Shown here piece by piece: positions 51,282 to 60,563 of a DNA stretch of 64,000 bases (positions are counted from its first letter, which is position 1; every line of letters begins with the position of its first letter). The notes below the pieces were generated by a model, which was given only the letters and a program-made list of their open reading frames with translations, was not told the origin of the DNA and did no database searches. The position numbers were made by a program, and so were the translations under genes. The stretch is from Endozoicomonas sp965198415 (lineage in GTDB: Bacteria; Pseudomonadota; Gammaproteobacteria; Pseudomonadales; Endozoicomonadaceae): NCBI GenBank assembly GCA_965198415.1, contig CBDAPN010000028.1:496001-560000 (forward strand). Direction: 5' to 3'.

Positions 51282-52313
51282 ATGTCCCTGAAAACTGAAG
51301 TCAAGCCAAGCATTAAAGTCGGTATCAACGGCTTTGGCCGTATTGGCAGGCTGGTATTGCGAGCCGCATGGCACTGGCCGCAATTCAGCTTTATTAAAAT
51401 TAACGACGCAGCGGGAGACTGCGCGACCCTGGCGCACCTGTTGCAGTTTGATTCGGTTCAGGGCACTTGGTCGAAAACGGTATCCAAAGACCAGCAACAT
51501 ATTTTTGTTAACGAGCAGGCAGTGGCGTGTTCCCAGGAGCGGGAAATCGGAGCGACTGACTGGTCCGGCTGCGATGTGGTCATTGACGCCACCGGCGTGC
51601 ATCGCAGTTCGGCAAAACTGCAGCAATATCTTGAGCAAGGGGTAAAGCGTGTGGTTGTTACCGCGCCAGTACCGGAAGAGTCTGTGTTGAATATTGTCAT
51701 GGGCGTGAATGACCACCTGTTTCAAGAGCAGCCGATAGTCACCGCAGCTTCGTGTACCACCAACTGCATCGCCCCGGTGGTAAAAGTCATTCACGAAACG
51801 CTCGGCATTGAGCGAGGCGCCATCACCACCGTTCATGACCTGACCAACACCCAGACCATTTTGGATGCGCCCCACAAAGATTTGCGCCGCGCCCGTGCTT
51901 GCGGAATGTCGTTGATTCCCACCACCACCGGTTCCGCCACCGCCATTACGCAGATTTTCCCCGATCTCAAGGGGCGTTTGAACGGTCACGCCATTCGGGT
52001 GCCACTGGCCAATGCGTCCCTGACCGACATGGTCTTTGATGTGGCCAGAAATACCACCGTCGAAGAGGTCAACCAATTACTCAAAAGTGCCGCCGACACC
52101 CACCTCAAGGGAATTCTTGGGTACGAAGAGCGGCCGCTGGTTTCCATTGATTATCGTGGCGATCAACGCTCATCGATTGTGGATGCACTGTCGACCATGG
52201 TGGTTGATCAGCGCATGGTGAAAATTTACGCGTGGTACGATAACGAAATGGGCTATGCCTGTCGTACAGCTGAATTGGCGCTGAAAGTTGGGCTTGCTTG
52301 CAGGTCGTCGTGA
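51282..52313 (+). CDS. ArsJ-associated glyceraldehyde-3-phosphate dehydrogenase
   Basis: 343 aa. NAD-binding VGINGFGRIGRLVLRA and catalytic ASCTTNC. Forms of this subtype next to arsJ use arsenate instead of phosphate, giving unstable 1-arseno-3-phosphoglycerate for export. The assignment rests on the arsJ neighbour 79 nt downstream; a housekeeping GAPDH would look similar. Confidence 0.88.
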   Translation: MSLKTEVKPSIKVGINGFGRIGRLVLRAAWHWPQFSFIKINDAAGDCATLAHLLQFDSVQGTWSKTVSKDQQHIFVNEQAVACSQEREIGATDWSGCDVVIDATGVHRSSAKLQQYLEQGVKRVVVTAPVPEESVLNIVMGVNDHLFQEQPIVTAASCTTNCIAPVVKVIHETLGIERGAITTVHDLTNTQTILDAPHKDLRRARACGMSLIPTTTGSATAITQIFPDLKGRLNGHAIRVPLANASLTDMVFDVARNTTVEEVNQLLKSAADTHLKGILGYEERPLVSIDYRGDQRSSIVDALSTMVVDQRMVKIYAWYDNEMGYACRTAELALKVGLACRSS

Positions 52314-52392
52314 GAGCTGACTGTAAAAGCAGGTCAGATTTTTAAAGCAGCAGTTTTTTGCCACCCAAAAACACCGGTTGAACCCGAATAAG

Positions 52393-53592
52393 ATGAGTCA
52401 ACAAATACGCAACTTACAGAATTACGCCCTGATAACTTTTAACTACTGGAGCTTCACTCTCACCGACGGCGCTCTGCGTATGTTGGTGGTGCTACATTTT
52501 CACAGCCTTGGCTACAGTAGCCTTGAGATTGCCCTGCTGTTTTTGTTCTATGAGTTTTTCGGTGTGGTTACTAACTTGGTGGGTGGCTGGTTGGGTGCTC
52601 GTATTGGTCTGAACAACACCATGAACATCGGCCTGTTTTTGCAGCTTGCGGCGTTGTTTATGTTGGCGCAATCGGCTCTTTCAATACCACTGGTTATGGT
52701 CGCTCAGGCGCTTTGTGGTATTGCCAAGGATCTGAACAAAATGAGCGCTAAAACGTCGGTCAAATTGCTGGTTAGCCAGCCCGGTAGTCTGTATCGTTGG
52801 GTAGCGATTTTAACCGGTTCCAAAAACGCCTTAAAAGGTGCTGGCTTTTTCCTCGGTGGCGCACTACTTAGCCTATACGGCTTTCAACACGCCCTGTTCA
52901 TCATGGCGGCGGCTTTGGGTATGGTGTTTTTGGGCAGCCTGTTCTGGTTAAAAAAAGATTTGGGTAAAGCCAAAAGCAAACCCAAGTTTACGCAGGTTTT
53001 TTCTCAGTCTCGCAATATTAATATTCTCGCCGCTGCTCGTTTGTTTTTGTTTGCTGCCCGGGATGTCTGGTTTGTGATTGCTCTGCCCATTACCCTGGGT
53101 TCCGTATTTGGTTGGAGCCATCTTCAAACCGGCAGCTTTATGGCCTCTTGGGTGATCGGCTACGGCTTCATTCAGGGGCTGGCACCGAAAATAACCGGCA
53201 CCAATGACAAACCAACAACGAACCGTCGATTATTAACTACCTGGTCATCACTGCTTTTGTTGGTGTCTTTGGTGCTGGCGTTTTTGGTGAGTATACAGTG
53301 GCACACTGAAATCAGCTTGACTCTGGGGCTGCTGATTTTTGGTGCTATTTTTGCCATCAACTCTTCATTGCATTCTTATCTGATTGTTGCGTTTGCAAGG
53401 GCAGATGGGGCGTCTATGGATGTCGGCTTTTATTACATGGCCAATGCCCTTGGGCGCTTGTTGGGCACGGTGCTTTCTGGTTGGCTGTTTCAATGGGGCG
53501 GGCTGGTGATGTGCCTGTGGTGCTGTGCGCTGTTCATCATGCTGACCACGGCCATCTCAGCAGTTATGCCCAACGTGGCAGCAAAACAGTGA
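52393..53592 (+). CDS. arsJ: Organoarsenical efflux MFS permease ArsJ
   Basis: 399-aa, 10-12 helix major facilitator protein. The N-terminus (NYALITFNYWSFTLTDGALR, MLVVLHFHSLGYSSLEIALL) and GVVTNLVGGWLGARIGLN are characteristic of ArsJ. Exports 1-arseno-3-phosphoglycerate made by the adjacent GAPDH, conferring arsenate resistance. ATG 52393 preferred over TTG 52378. No arsR, arsC or acr3 is in the window. Confidence 0.88.
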   Translation: MSQQIRNLQNYALITFNYWSFTLTDGALRMLVVLHFHSLGYSSLEIALLFLFYEFFGVVTNLVGGWLGARIGLNNTMNIGLFLQLAALFMLAQSALSIPLVMVAQALCGIAKDLNKMSAKTSVKLLVSQPGSLYRWVAILTGSKNALKGAGFFLGGALLSLYGFQHALFIMAAALGMVFLGSLFWLKKDLGKAKSKPKFTQVFSQSRNINILAAARLFLFAARDVWFVIALPITLGSVFGWSHLQTGSFMASWVIGYGFIQGLAPKITGTNDKPTTNRRLLTTWSSLLLLVSLVLAFLVSIQWHTEISLTLGLLIFGAIFAINSSLHSYLIVAFARADGASMDVGFYYMANALGRLLGTVLSGWLFQWGGLVMCLWCCALFIMLTTAISAVMPNVAAKQ

Positions 53593-54013
53593 TGGTGGGC
53601 TTCACTGTTGTCGGTTATATCTGCGCTTGGGGTGCATAGTCTTATCATGCGGTGTGCCAATTGATACACCCCCGGCACTTTCTTAAAACCACTCAATTTG
53701 AGCTGAAGCAACCCTGAAAAAAGTAAAATAAAATGCAGGCGGTGAAATTTAGCGCATACTGACACATTGTGATTCGACAATAGTGAACAATCCTTGGGGC
53801 TGTAATCTTAAGGTGGAATCCGCAACATAACCTGTAAATTAAATTGGCATAAAAATGATTGATCAAAAACACAATGTTTACATTTTGAAAAATTATCGCT
53901 CTACAGTTCAACTGTTGCACAGGCTGTGCCATTATTACTGAGGTTTTAACCCGACACTGTCTGTATCATCCCGGCCACATTCGGCCAGATAACAATGGAA
54001 ACTGGAACTTGAT
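53593..54013. other. 420-bp intergenic region before the FKBP gene
   Basis: AT-rich from 53800 on, probably the FKBP promoter region. No gene, repeat or RNA supported. Confidence 0.5.
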
Positions 54014-54802
54014 ATGAACAAGTTTTTTAAAATTTATGCTCTGATTTTTGCTGTTCTTTTCGCCGCTGGTTGTGAAAAGCAGGAAAACACCAAAGCTCCT
54101 GAAGTCGCTCCAGAAGTTGAGCTGAATACAGACGAGCAAAAAGCAGCCTATGCCATTGGTGCATCAGTTGGTAACTTTGCCAGCCAGACCGTCAAGCAAC
54201 AGGCTGAACTGGGTGTTGAGCTGGACAGTGAGCTGCTCAAAAAAGGCCTTTTGGATGCGCTTTCTGGCGAATCCAAAATGACTGAAGAGGAGATGGGTAC
54301 AGCACTCAGAGCCCATGAGCAAAAAATGAATGTGCTTGTTAAAGAAAGAGCCAAGAAGAAAAGTGAAGAAGCCATAGCATCCGGTGCAAAATACCTGGAA
54401 GAAAATGCTAAAAAAGAAGGCGTTAAAGTCACCGACTCAGGCCTTCAGTACGAAGTAATTAAAGAGGGTACTGGCCCAAAACCAAAGCCTGAAGATACCG
54501 TCACCGTTCATTACACTGGCACCCTGACTGATGGCACCGTCTTTGATAGCAGCAAAGAGCGTGGCCAGCCCGCCACCTTCCCGCTGGCGAACGTCATCAA
54601 AGGCTGGACTGAAGGCGTTGCCCTGATGCCCGTTGGCTCTGAATATCGCCTGACCATTCCTGCCAAGCTCGCCTATGACGATCAGGAAGTGGGCTCTATT
54701 CCGGCCGGTTCTGTTCTGGTATTTGATGTTGAACTGCTCGGCATCAAAGGTAAGGGCGATGACGCTAAAAAAGAAAGCGATGCTGAACCCGCCGCGCAGT
54801 AA
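54014..54802 (+). CDS. FKBP-type peptidyl-prolyl isomerase lipoprotein (FkpA/Mip-like)
   Basis: 262 aa. Lipobox LFAAGC at residues ~15-20 predicts a lipid-anchored protein. Residues ~38-130 are the helical FKBP_N dimerisation domain (DEQKAAYAIGASVGNFA), ~155-245 the FKBP domain (DTVTVHYTGTLTDGTVFDSS, FPLANVIKGWTEGVALM). Folding helper of the envelope; the Mip subgroup aids host infection in Legionella. Acidic tail. Confidence 0.92.
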   Translation: MNKFFKIYALIFAVLFAAGCEKQENTKAPEVAPEVELNTDEQKAAYAIGASVGNFASQTVKQQAELGVELDSELLKKGLLDALSGESKMTEEEMGTALRAHEQKMNVLVKERAKKKSEEAIASGAKYLEENAKKEGVKVTDSGLQYEVIKEGTGPKPKPEDTVTVHYTGTLTDGTVFDSSKERGQPATFPLANVIKGWTEGVALMPVGSEYRLTIPAKLAYDDQEVGSIPAGSVLVFDVELLGIKGKGDDAKKESDAEPAAQ

Positions 54803-54809
54803 TTTTTAA

Positions 54810-54835
54810 GGGTCGGCCTTTTCCAAGGCCGACCC
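54810..54835 (+). terminator. Hairpin downstream of the FKBP gene
   Basis: GGGTCGGCCTT / AAGGCCGACCC with UUCC loop, an 11-bp perfect stem. The following T content is weak, so it may be a terminator or an mRNA-stabilising hairpin. Confidence 0.55.
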
Positions 54836-54846
54836 ATGGTCTTTGT

Positions 54847-55020
54847 ATGAATCTGATCTCAATTCTGGTGGTGCTGTTCATTGCACTGTTTATTGTGGTG
54901 AAGCTTACCGAGCGTCACGGTAAGGCACTGACTGCTGAACAGCAAAACAAGCTTTCCAAAATTGCCATAGTCCTGATGTGCATTATGCTTGTGGCGGCGA
55001 TCATCAAAAAACTGATGTAG
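54847..55020 (+). CDS. Small two-helix membrane protein
   Basis: 57 aa. Two hydrophobic helices (LISILVVLFIALFIVVKLTE; KIAIVLMCIMLVAAIIKKLM) around a polar loop HGKALTAEQQNKLS. No clear SD, and the ATG lies 12 nt after the hairpin. Composition and membrane pattern look coding. Convergent with the NSS symporter gene. Not recognised. Confidence 0.5.
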   Translation: MNLISILVVLFIALFIVVKLTERHGKALTAEQQNKLSKIAIVLMCIMLVAAIIKKLM

Positions 55021-55035
55021 TGCGCTGGCACTACA

Positions 55036-56361
55036 TTATCCTGAAAAGAGCCTGCCGAGCATAACCACAGCCAACAGCAATGGGCTAACCCAACGTATCA
55101 GAAACTGCCACAGCTTCCCGCCTCCCACCTGTTCCTTCAATACCTTGGCTTGCATCACATGGCCGGCAAAAAATAACACCAACAGACCAGTGACTGGCAA
55201 CAGAATATGCGTGGTAAGATTGGTGTAAAAGTCGAACAAAGGTTGGCCTTTAATTGAAACGTCTTTCCATAAGTTGAATGAAAGCGCCGGTATCAGCCCC
55301 AGCAAAAACACCACGATACCAGCAACGAGTGCGCCGGTTTTGCGTAGCCCCATGCACAACCGGCTCATTAAGATAACCAGTGGTTCTGCAAGGTTGACCG
55401 CCGAGGTCCAGACCGCCATCAACAGCAACAGAAAAAACAAAGAGAGCATTAAAGAGCCAAAAGGTATCTGCTCAAGCGCCACCGGCAAGGTGACAAACAT
55501 CAAACCGGGGCCGTGGGTAACCGCCAAGCCTTCACTGAACACCACAGTGAAAGTAGCAACACCGACCATTACCGCTACCAGCACATCCAGTACGGCAACA
55601 AGCAGCACCGCTTTAGTTACCGATTGTCGCTCCGGCATATAAGCACCGTAAGCCATTAAACAGCAGGCACCGATGGCCAGCGTGAAAAATGCATGCCCCA
55701 TAGCTTCTAAAACCACGGAGGTGGAGACAGCCTCCACTTTAAAAGCAAACAGATAATTAAGGGCTGCATTAAAACCACTGAAGCCACTGACAAAAAACAG
55801 CAGTGCCAGCAAAATCAGATACATCAACGGCATCAGCCAGTTGTTCAGCCGCTCAATACCTTTGCTGACAGAGCGGCTGCTGATCGCCATGGTCATTATC
55901 ATAAACAGTCCATGGTAACCAATGACCAGCAGCGGAGATTCCAGCAGCTGCTGAAAATTCCCGGCGGTCACGGCTGTTGAATCGGCCCGTAACGACCCGC
56001 TGAGTGACTGAAAAAAGAAATAGATAACCCAGCCAGAGACCACGCTGTAAAAAGAGAGAATCAACGTGGCCGATATCGTGCCGAGCCAGGCCAGTTTGCT
56101 CCAGTGTTTGGTATGCCCCGCTTGGGAGGCGAGCTGGCGCAGGCTGCTCGCTGGTGAAGCTCGCCCCGCCCGACCAATAATGATTTCGGCAATCATGACC
56201 GGCAGTCCGAGCAAAATAATAAAGAGGATGTACAGCAAAAAAAACAGACTGCCGCCGTTTTCTGCGGCCACATACGGGAAGCGCCAGATATTCCCAAGAC
56301 CAATTGCCGCCCCGGCAATGGCAAGAATAAACGCACGATTTGAACTTATTCTGGTTTCCAT
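55036..56361 (-). CDS. NSS family sodium-dependent transporter
   Basis: 441-aa inner-membrane symporter with about 11-12 helices. FILAIAGAAIGLGNIWRFPYVAAENGGSLF carries the sodium/substrate-binding unwound helix 1 of LeuT-type transporters. Probably amino-acid uptake; substrate not readable. Confidence 0.92.
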   Translation of the reverse strand: METRISSNRAFILAIAGAAIGLGNIWRFPYVAAENGGSLFFLLYILFIILLGLPVMIAEIIIGRAGRASPASSLRQLASQAGHTKHWSKLAWLGTISATLILSFYSVVSGWVIYFFFQSLSGSLRADSTAVTAGNFQQLLESPLLVIGYHGLFMIMTMAISSRSVSKGIERLNNWLMPLMYLILLALLFFVSGFSGFNAALNYLFAFKVEAVSTSVVLEAMGHAFFTLAIGACCLMAYGAYMPERQSVTKAVLLVAVLDVLVAVMVGVATFTVVFSEGLAVTHGPGLMFVTLPVALEQIPFGSLMLSLFFLLLLMAVWTSAVNLAEPLVILMSRLCMGLRKTGALVAGIVVFLLGLIPALSFNLWKDVSIKGQPLFDFYTNLTTHILLPVTGLLVLFFAGHVMQAKVLKEQVGGGKLWQFLIRWVSPLLLAVVMLGRLFSG

Positions 56362-56759
56362 CGAAGATCCATTTTTTATTTAAACTGATTGTTGCTGATT
56401 AACAGACACCTAGCAGCATAGACCTAACCTGATCGTCCTAGTGGCAGATTTGGCAGTTTTAACTTTGTTAATGCCGTGCACACGCTGCCGATTTTCAGGA
56501 AGTGAAATCACACTCTCTGCCGGAGCAATCTAATTAAGTATCATTGTGCATGATATGAGCAGTAAGTTTTTCGCATCCATGCCATAGGTTAGACCTTTTA
56601 TCCAAAAATAATCTATTGGCAGAGGAGTTAGCTTTTTTACCGCTTCTGAAAGGCCAACAGAGACTGCCCAAGGCTTGACTTAAATCAACCCACAATCTAA
56701 AAAAGCAGGGCTATTATGGGGTGTTGGCAAAACTGTTTTGCAAACTCAGGAGATGACAC
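56362..56759. other. Divergent region between NSS gene and udp
   Basis: Holds the candidate udp promoter at 56675-56703 and otherwise no recognisable element. Confidence 0.5.
56675..56703 (+). promoter_or_regulatory. Candidate sigma-70 promoter for udp
   Basis: TTGACT and TAAAAA with a 17-nt spacer, about 60 nt upstream of the udp start. Confidence 0.4.
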
Positions 56760-57524
56760 ATGAGCGAAAGTGAAGTTTTTCATCTGGGGTTAAATCAGGC
56801 AGCACTCAATGGTGCCCGATTGGCCATTGTGCCCGGTGACCCTGAGCGGGTTGAGCGAATTGCCGAGTTAATGGAGAACCCGACAAAACTGGCCAGTCTG
56901 CGTGAATTCACCACTTGGCGTGGCGAGCTTGAAGGACAGCCCGTGGTAGTTTGCTCCACCGGTATCGGTGGTCCTTCCACCTCCATAGCCGTTGAAGAGT
57001 TGGCGCAGCTGGGTATTCGTACCTTTTTACGAGTCGGCACAACCGGTGCGATTCAACCGGATATTGCGGTGGGGGATGTGATTGTAACTACCGCCTCGGT
57101 TCGCCTTGACGGCGCCAGTGGCCACTTTGCACCGCTAAACTATCCCGCCGTTGCCAGCTTTCAATGCACCCGGGCGCTGGTGGAAGCAGCAGAAAAAAAC
57201 AACATCACCTGCCGAACAGGCATTACCGCCTCCAGTGATACTTTTTATCCCGGTCAGGAGCGTTACGACACCTATACCCAACGGGTCAGAAAAGATTTGC
57301 AAGGTTCAATGCAGGAATGGCAGGCAATGGGCGTACTGAACTATGAAATGGAGTCCGCCACACTGCTGACCATGTGTGCCACCATGGGGCTTGAGGCTGG
57401 CTGTGTGGCGGGCGTCATTGTCAACCGAACCTGCAATGAAATCCCAGACTCAGAAAAACTGGCCAGCGTTGAACCAAACGCCATCAATACGGTGATAGAA
57501 GCAGCACGTCTTTTGTTGGCGTGA
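56760..57524 (+). CDS. udp: Uridine phosphorylase
   Basis: Phosphorolysis of uridine to uracil and ribose 1-phosphate. 254 aa. LAIVPGDPERVERIAELM, STGIGGPSTSIAVEELAQLG and FLRVGTTGAIQPDIAVGD are diagnostic for the udp branch of nucleoside phosphorylase family 1, with NYEMESATLL in the active site. GGAG lies 8 nt before ATG. Confidence 0.95.
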   Translation: MSESEVFHLGLNQAALNGARLAIVPGDPERVERIAELMENPTKLASLREFTTWRGELEGQPVVVCSTGIGGPSTSIAVEELAQLGIRTFLRVGTTGAIQPDIAVGDVIVTTASVRLDGASGHFAPLNYPAVASFQCTRALVEAAEKNNITCRTGITASSDTFYPGQERYDTYTQRVRKDLQGSMQEWQAMGVLNYEMESATLLTMCATMGLEAGCVAGVIVNRTCNEIPDSEKLASVEPNAINTVIEAARLLLA

Positions 57525-57559
57525 CCTGCAAACAATTGAAGCGTATTGTTGGGCAAAAA

Positions 57560-57594
57560 AAATGGCAAGCCTGATTAGCTTGCCATTTGTTTTG
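57560..57594. terminator. Bidirectional terminator between udp and yqhD-like gene
   Basis: AAATGGCAAGC / GCTTGCCATTT stem with 7-nt loop. T-rich on the plus side (TTTGTTTT) and seven or eight T on the minus side, so it can serve both convergent genes. Confidence 0.88.
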
Positions 57595-57634
57595 TATCAC
57601 TCAGTATTCAGTTGCATGCCACCAATGCAATAAA

Positions 57635-58789
57635 TTACAGTGCGTGGGTTAAAATTTTCTCAGCAACTTCCAGCGTAATATTCTTATTTTCACCGAGCGC
57701 CGTCATCTTGTGCCGTTCAAGTTGATCCACCAGCACCGGAATATCCTGTTGCGTGATGCCATAATCGCTCAGGCGGGTTTTGATGCCCATGCTTTCGAAA
57801 AAGTCACGGGTTTTACTGATCGAGAGGCTGATTTTTTCATCATCACTGCCTTGCTGAATGTTCCAGACCCGAGTGGCGTATTGCAGCAGCTTTTCTGACT
57901 TCTGCTCGCGCATCTGCTCCATCAGTGAGGGCAGCACGATGGCCAGAGTACGGGCATGGTCAACACCGTGCACAGCAGTAATTTCGTGGCCAATCATATG
58001 GGTGGCCCAGTCCTGCGGTACACCTTGGCCAATGAGGCCATTCAAAGCCTGATTGGCAGTCCACATAATGGTGGCGCGGACGTCGTAATCTTCGGGTTGT
58101 TGCAGCACTTTTGGCCCCTCTGAGATTAACGTCATTAACATGCCTTCACTGTAGCGATCCTGTAAATGGGCGTTGCTACGAACGGTAAGGTACTGCTCCA
58201 TGATATGAACATAGGCATCAACCACGCCGTTAGCGGATTGACCGGCCGGCAGGCTGTAGGTTAATTGTGGGTCTAACACGGTAAACTTTGGGAATACCAG
58301 CGGGTTTAAAAATGCCAGTTTATCTTTGGTGGCTTTGCGGGTTACCACCGAACCGCTGTTACTCTCAGAACCGGTGGCGGGCAGTGTCAGTACATTGCCG
58401 GCGGGTACCACGTTTTCCAGTTTTGCGCCCTCGCTGAGAATGGTCCAGGGGTCGCCGTTAAAGTGAATGGCGGCGGCAATAAACTTGGTGCCATCAATGA
58501 CCGACCCACCGCCGACGGCCAATAAAAAATCAACGTTTTCCTTGCGTGCCAGCTCCACCGCTTCCATCAGCGTTTCGTAGGAAGGGTTCGGTTCAATACC
58601 AGCGAACGTTAGTACATTGTGGTTCTCCAGCGCCTTAAGCACCTGATCCAGCGTCCCGTTCTTTTTGATGCTGCCACCACCGTAGGTGATCAACACCCGG
58701 GCGTCTTTGGGAATCTCATCAGCAATGGCGGCGATTTGACCTTTGCCAAAATGGATTCGGGTTGGGTTTTGGTAGCTAAAGTTATTCAT
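57635..58789 (-). CDS. yqhD: Iron-containing alcohol dehydrogenase (YqhD-like)
   Basis: 384 aa. FSYQNPTRIHFGKGQIAAI, ITYGGGSIKKNGTLDQV and LLAVGGGSVIDGTKFIAAA are typical of the YqhD/butanol dehydrogenase branch; metal-binding His in MIGHEITAVHGVDHARTLAI. NADPH-dependent reduction of short aldehydes is the known role, often protecting from lipid-peroxidation products. ATG 58789 follows AGGA; an upstream in-frame start is less likely. Confidence 0.92.
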   Translation of the reverse strand: MNNFSYQNPTRIHFGKGQIAAIADEIPKDARVLITYGGGSIKKNGTLDQVLKALENHNVLTFAGIEPNPSYETLMEAVELARKENVDFLLAVGGGSVIDGTKFIAAAIHFNGDPWTILSEGAKLENVVPAGNVLTLPATGSESNSGSVVTRKATKDKLAFLNPLVFPKFTVLDPQLTYSLPAGQSANGVVDAYVHIMEQYLTVRSNAHLQDRYSEGMLMTLISEGPKVLQQPEDYDVRATIMWTANQALNGLIGQGVPQDWATHMIGHEITAVHGVDHARTLAIVLPSLMEQMREQKSEKLLQYATRVWNIQQGSDDEKISLSISKTRDFFESMGIKTRLSDYGITQQDIPVLVDQLERHKMTALGENKNITLEVAEKILTHAL

Positions 58790-59185
58790 GGTGAAATCCT
58801 CAGGTTTTTGCACCAGCATTTTTGCGGTAGTTGTGATTTTTTGGTTAGCGCAGAAAAATTAAACAGCATCTTGGGCAACCGGAAAAATCTTAGGTGGCTT
58901 TTTAATTCTATTTAGTGATTGTAAATAAATACGTCAGGAGTTTGTTATCGGTAATGTACGCAGCCGCTGTTATGCATTCCAATGAATGATTGCAATAATC
59001 GTAATGCGCCGGTGTAATGATGAAGAGCGTCAAGGTATGGTTTTATGAGCCAGCACACAGAGGAGCAGGTGAGGCGGATGCAACAGAAATGTTGGCAAAC
59101 TGCTTGAAGACGCCGGTGATAAACCGGCGTCTGTCAATCAAGAAATTGCGGGAGAAACTCGTGAACATTTCCCCGCAAAGGCGGT
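58790..59185. other. 396-bp region between yqhD and DUF1329 genes
   Basis: No supported gene. GACGCCGGT/ACCGGCGTC hairpin at 59109-59131, downstream of the DUF1329 gene on its strand, could aid termination but lacks a T run. Confidence 0.5.
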
Positions 59186-60541
59186 TTATTTACCCGCCCG
59201 ACGTAAGGCGGCGGGAGTGAATGTTCTGCGCCGGGGCTTAAAGTCGTAGTTAATTGGCTTGCTCTCTTCATTGACCATATTCATGGCCAGATAACGGCCA
59301 GATTGCAGGTCGTAAAGCACTTCTGCGGTAACGGTTGTAGTCTGAGGCTGGCTAACAAAGGCATGATGCCCCTCTGCCACACGCCACAGTTGCCCACGGC
59401 CATCATAATGGTCTACCAGCACGGCTTGCCAAGAGTCTTCGTCCAGATACATGGTTCGCTTGGCATAGACGTGGCGGGCACCCTCTTTTAGCGTCGCCTC
59501 AACCACCCAGACCCGGTGTAACTCATATCGGGTGACATCCTGATTGAGATGCCCTTTTTTAATCAGCTCATCGTACTTGTAGCCCGGTGATGCCAGCTGA
59601 TATGCGTTATATGGAACAATCATCTCCTTCTTGCCCACTAGCTTCCAGTGGTAACGGTCGGGGGAGCCATTGTACATATCGACGTTATCGGTAGTGCGGG
59701 TACCTTCGGCGGCAAACCCGGGCCCGTCATACGCGATGGTCGGCGCCCGTCGTACACGACGCTGCCCGGCATTGTAGGACCAGGCCCGACGCGGTTCGGC
59801 GAACTGATCAATGGTTTCATGCACCAACAGCACGTTACCGGTCAGACGCGCAGGAGACAACGCCCGTCGCATAAAATAAAACAGTACATTGCTGTCTTGC
59901 CCGGCATCAAAACCTTCCGCCAGATATTGTGGGTTTACCTGATAGTCGTGCAGCCTGACAGGCATGTAATCGCCATTGCTTTGCACCACCATTTGCATGG
60001 TAAGCGACTCAATACCACCGCCTTTAAAACGGGTCAGATGATTCCAGACTGCTTCCAGCCCGTTGTTGGGCAGCGGAAAAGGTACCGAGTCTTTGAAATC
60101 CACCAGCCCGTTGCCCCCCTCACTCAGTTTGGCGGTGGTGGCATTGGCTTTGGCGGAGTCGTAGATTCTTTGCGTGTAACTGACTGGCCGTCGGCTGGGG
60201 TACACCGGCACTTTGTAAGTGTCCGGGTAGCGTTTGAGCATGGCTTTGATGCCATCGGAGAGTTTGTCTGCATACTGCTCCATATTGGCGGCGGTGATGG
60301 TGTACAACAGTTTGTCATCGGCAAAGGGGTTGACCAAAAAGCCGTCGCTGTTTTGCGTTACAACCGGTTCGCCGGTCCAGGGGGGAATAGTACCCGCTGC
60401 ATTTCCGGCTTTAGTGGCACCCACTGGGGTTAACACGCTGTCGAGTTTGGCCGCCTGCTCTTTTGAGACCGCAGCTTGCAGGGCGCTGCTGCCCATGATG
60501 AAGGTCAGCGTTGCCAGAATGTTTATTGTTTTGCTGATCAT
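59186..60541 (-). CDS. DUF1329 family periplasmic/outer-membrane protein
   Basis: 451 aa with signal peptide (ILATLTFIMGSSALQAAVS). GATKAGNAAGTIPPWTGEP and the RTDDN/YNGSPDRYHWKLVGKKEM region are typical of DUF1329, a LolA/LolB-related lipid-binding fold. GGAG before ATG. Cotranscribed 22 nt after the DUF1302 gene. Together with YCF48 and MMPL genes this probably forms a lipid or hydrophobic-compound export system; substrate unknown. Confidence 0.9.
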   Translation of the reverse strand: MISKTINILATLTFIMGSSALQAAVSKEQAAKLDSVLTPVGATKAGNAAGTIPPWTGEPVVTQNSDGFLVNPFADDKLLYTITAANMEQYADKLSDGIKAMLKRYPDTYKVPVYPSRRPVSYTQRIYDSAKANATTAKLSEGGNGLVDFKDSVPFPLPNNGLEAVWNHLTRFKGGGIESLTMQMVVQSNGDYMPVRLHDYQVNPQYLAEGFDAGQDSNVLFYFMRRALSPARLTGNVLLVHETIDQFAEPRRAWSYNAGQRRVRRAPTIAYDGPGFAAEGTRTTDNVDMYNGSPDRYHWKLVGKKEMIVPYNAYQLASPGYKYDELIKKGHLNQDVTRYELHRVWVVEATLKEGARHVYAKRTMYLDEDSWQAVLVDHYDGRGQLWRVAEGHHAFVSQPQTTTVTAEVLYDLQSGRYLAMNMVNEESKPINYDFKPRRRTFTPAALRRAGK

Positions 60542-60563
60542 TTTTTTTCTCCGGCTCAGTCAA

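Noticed and set aside
51249..52076. 275-codon reverse open frame over the GAPDH gene
   Set aside because: Shadow of the GAPDH coding sequence; no motif.
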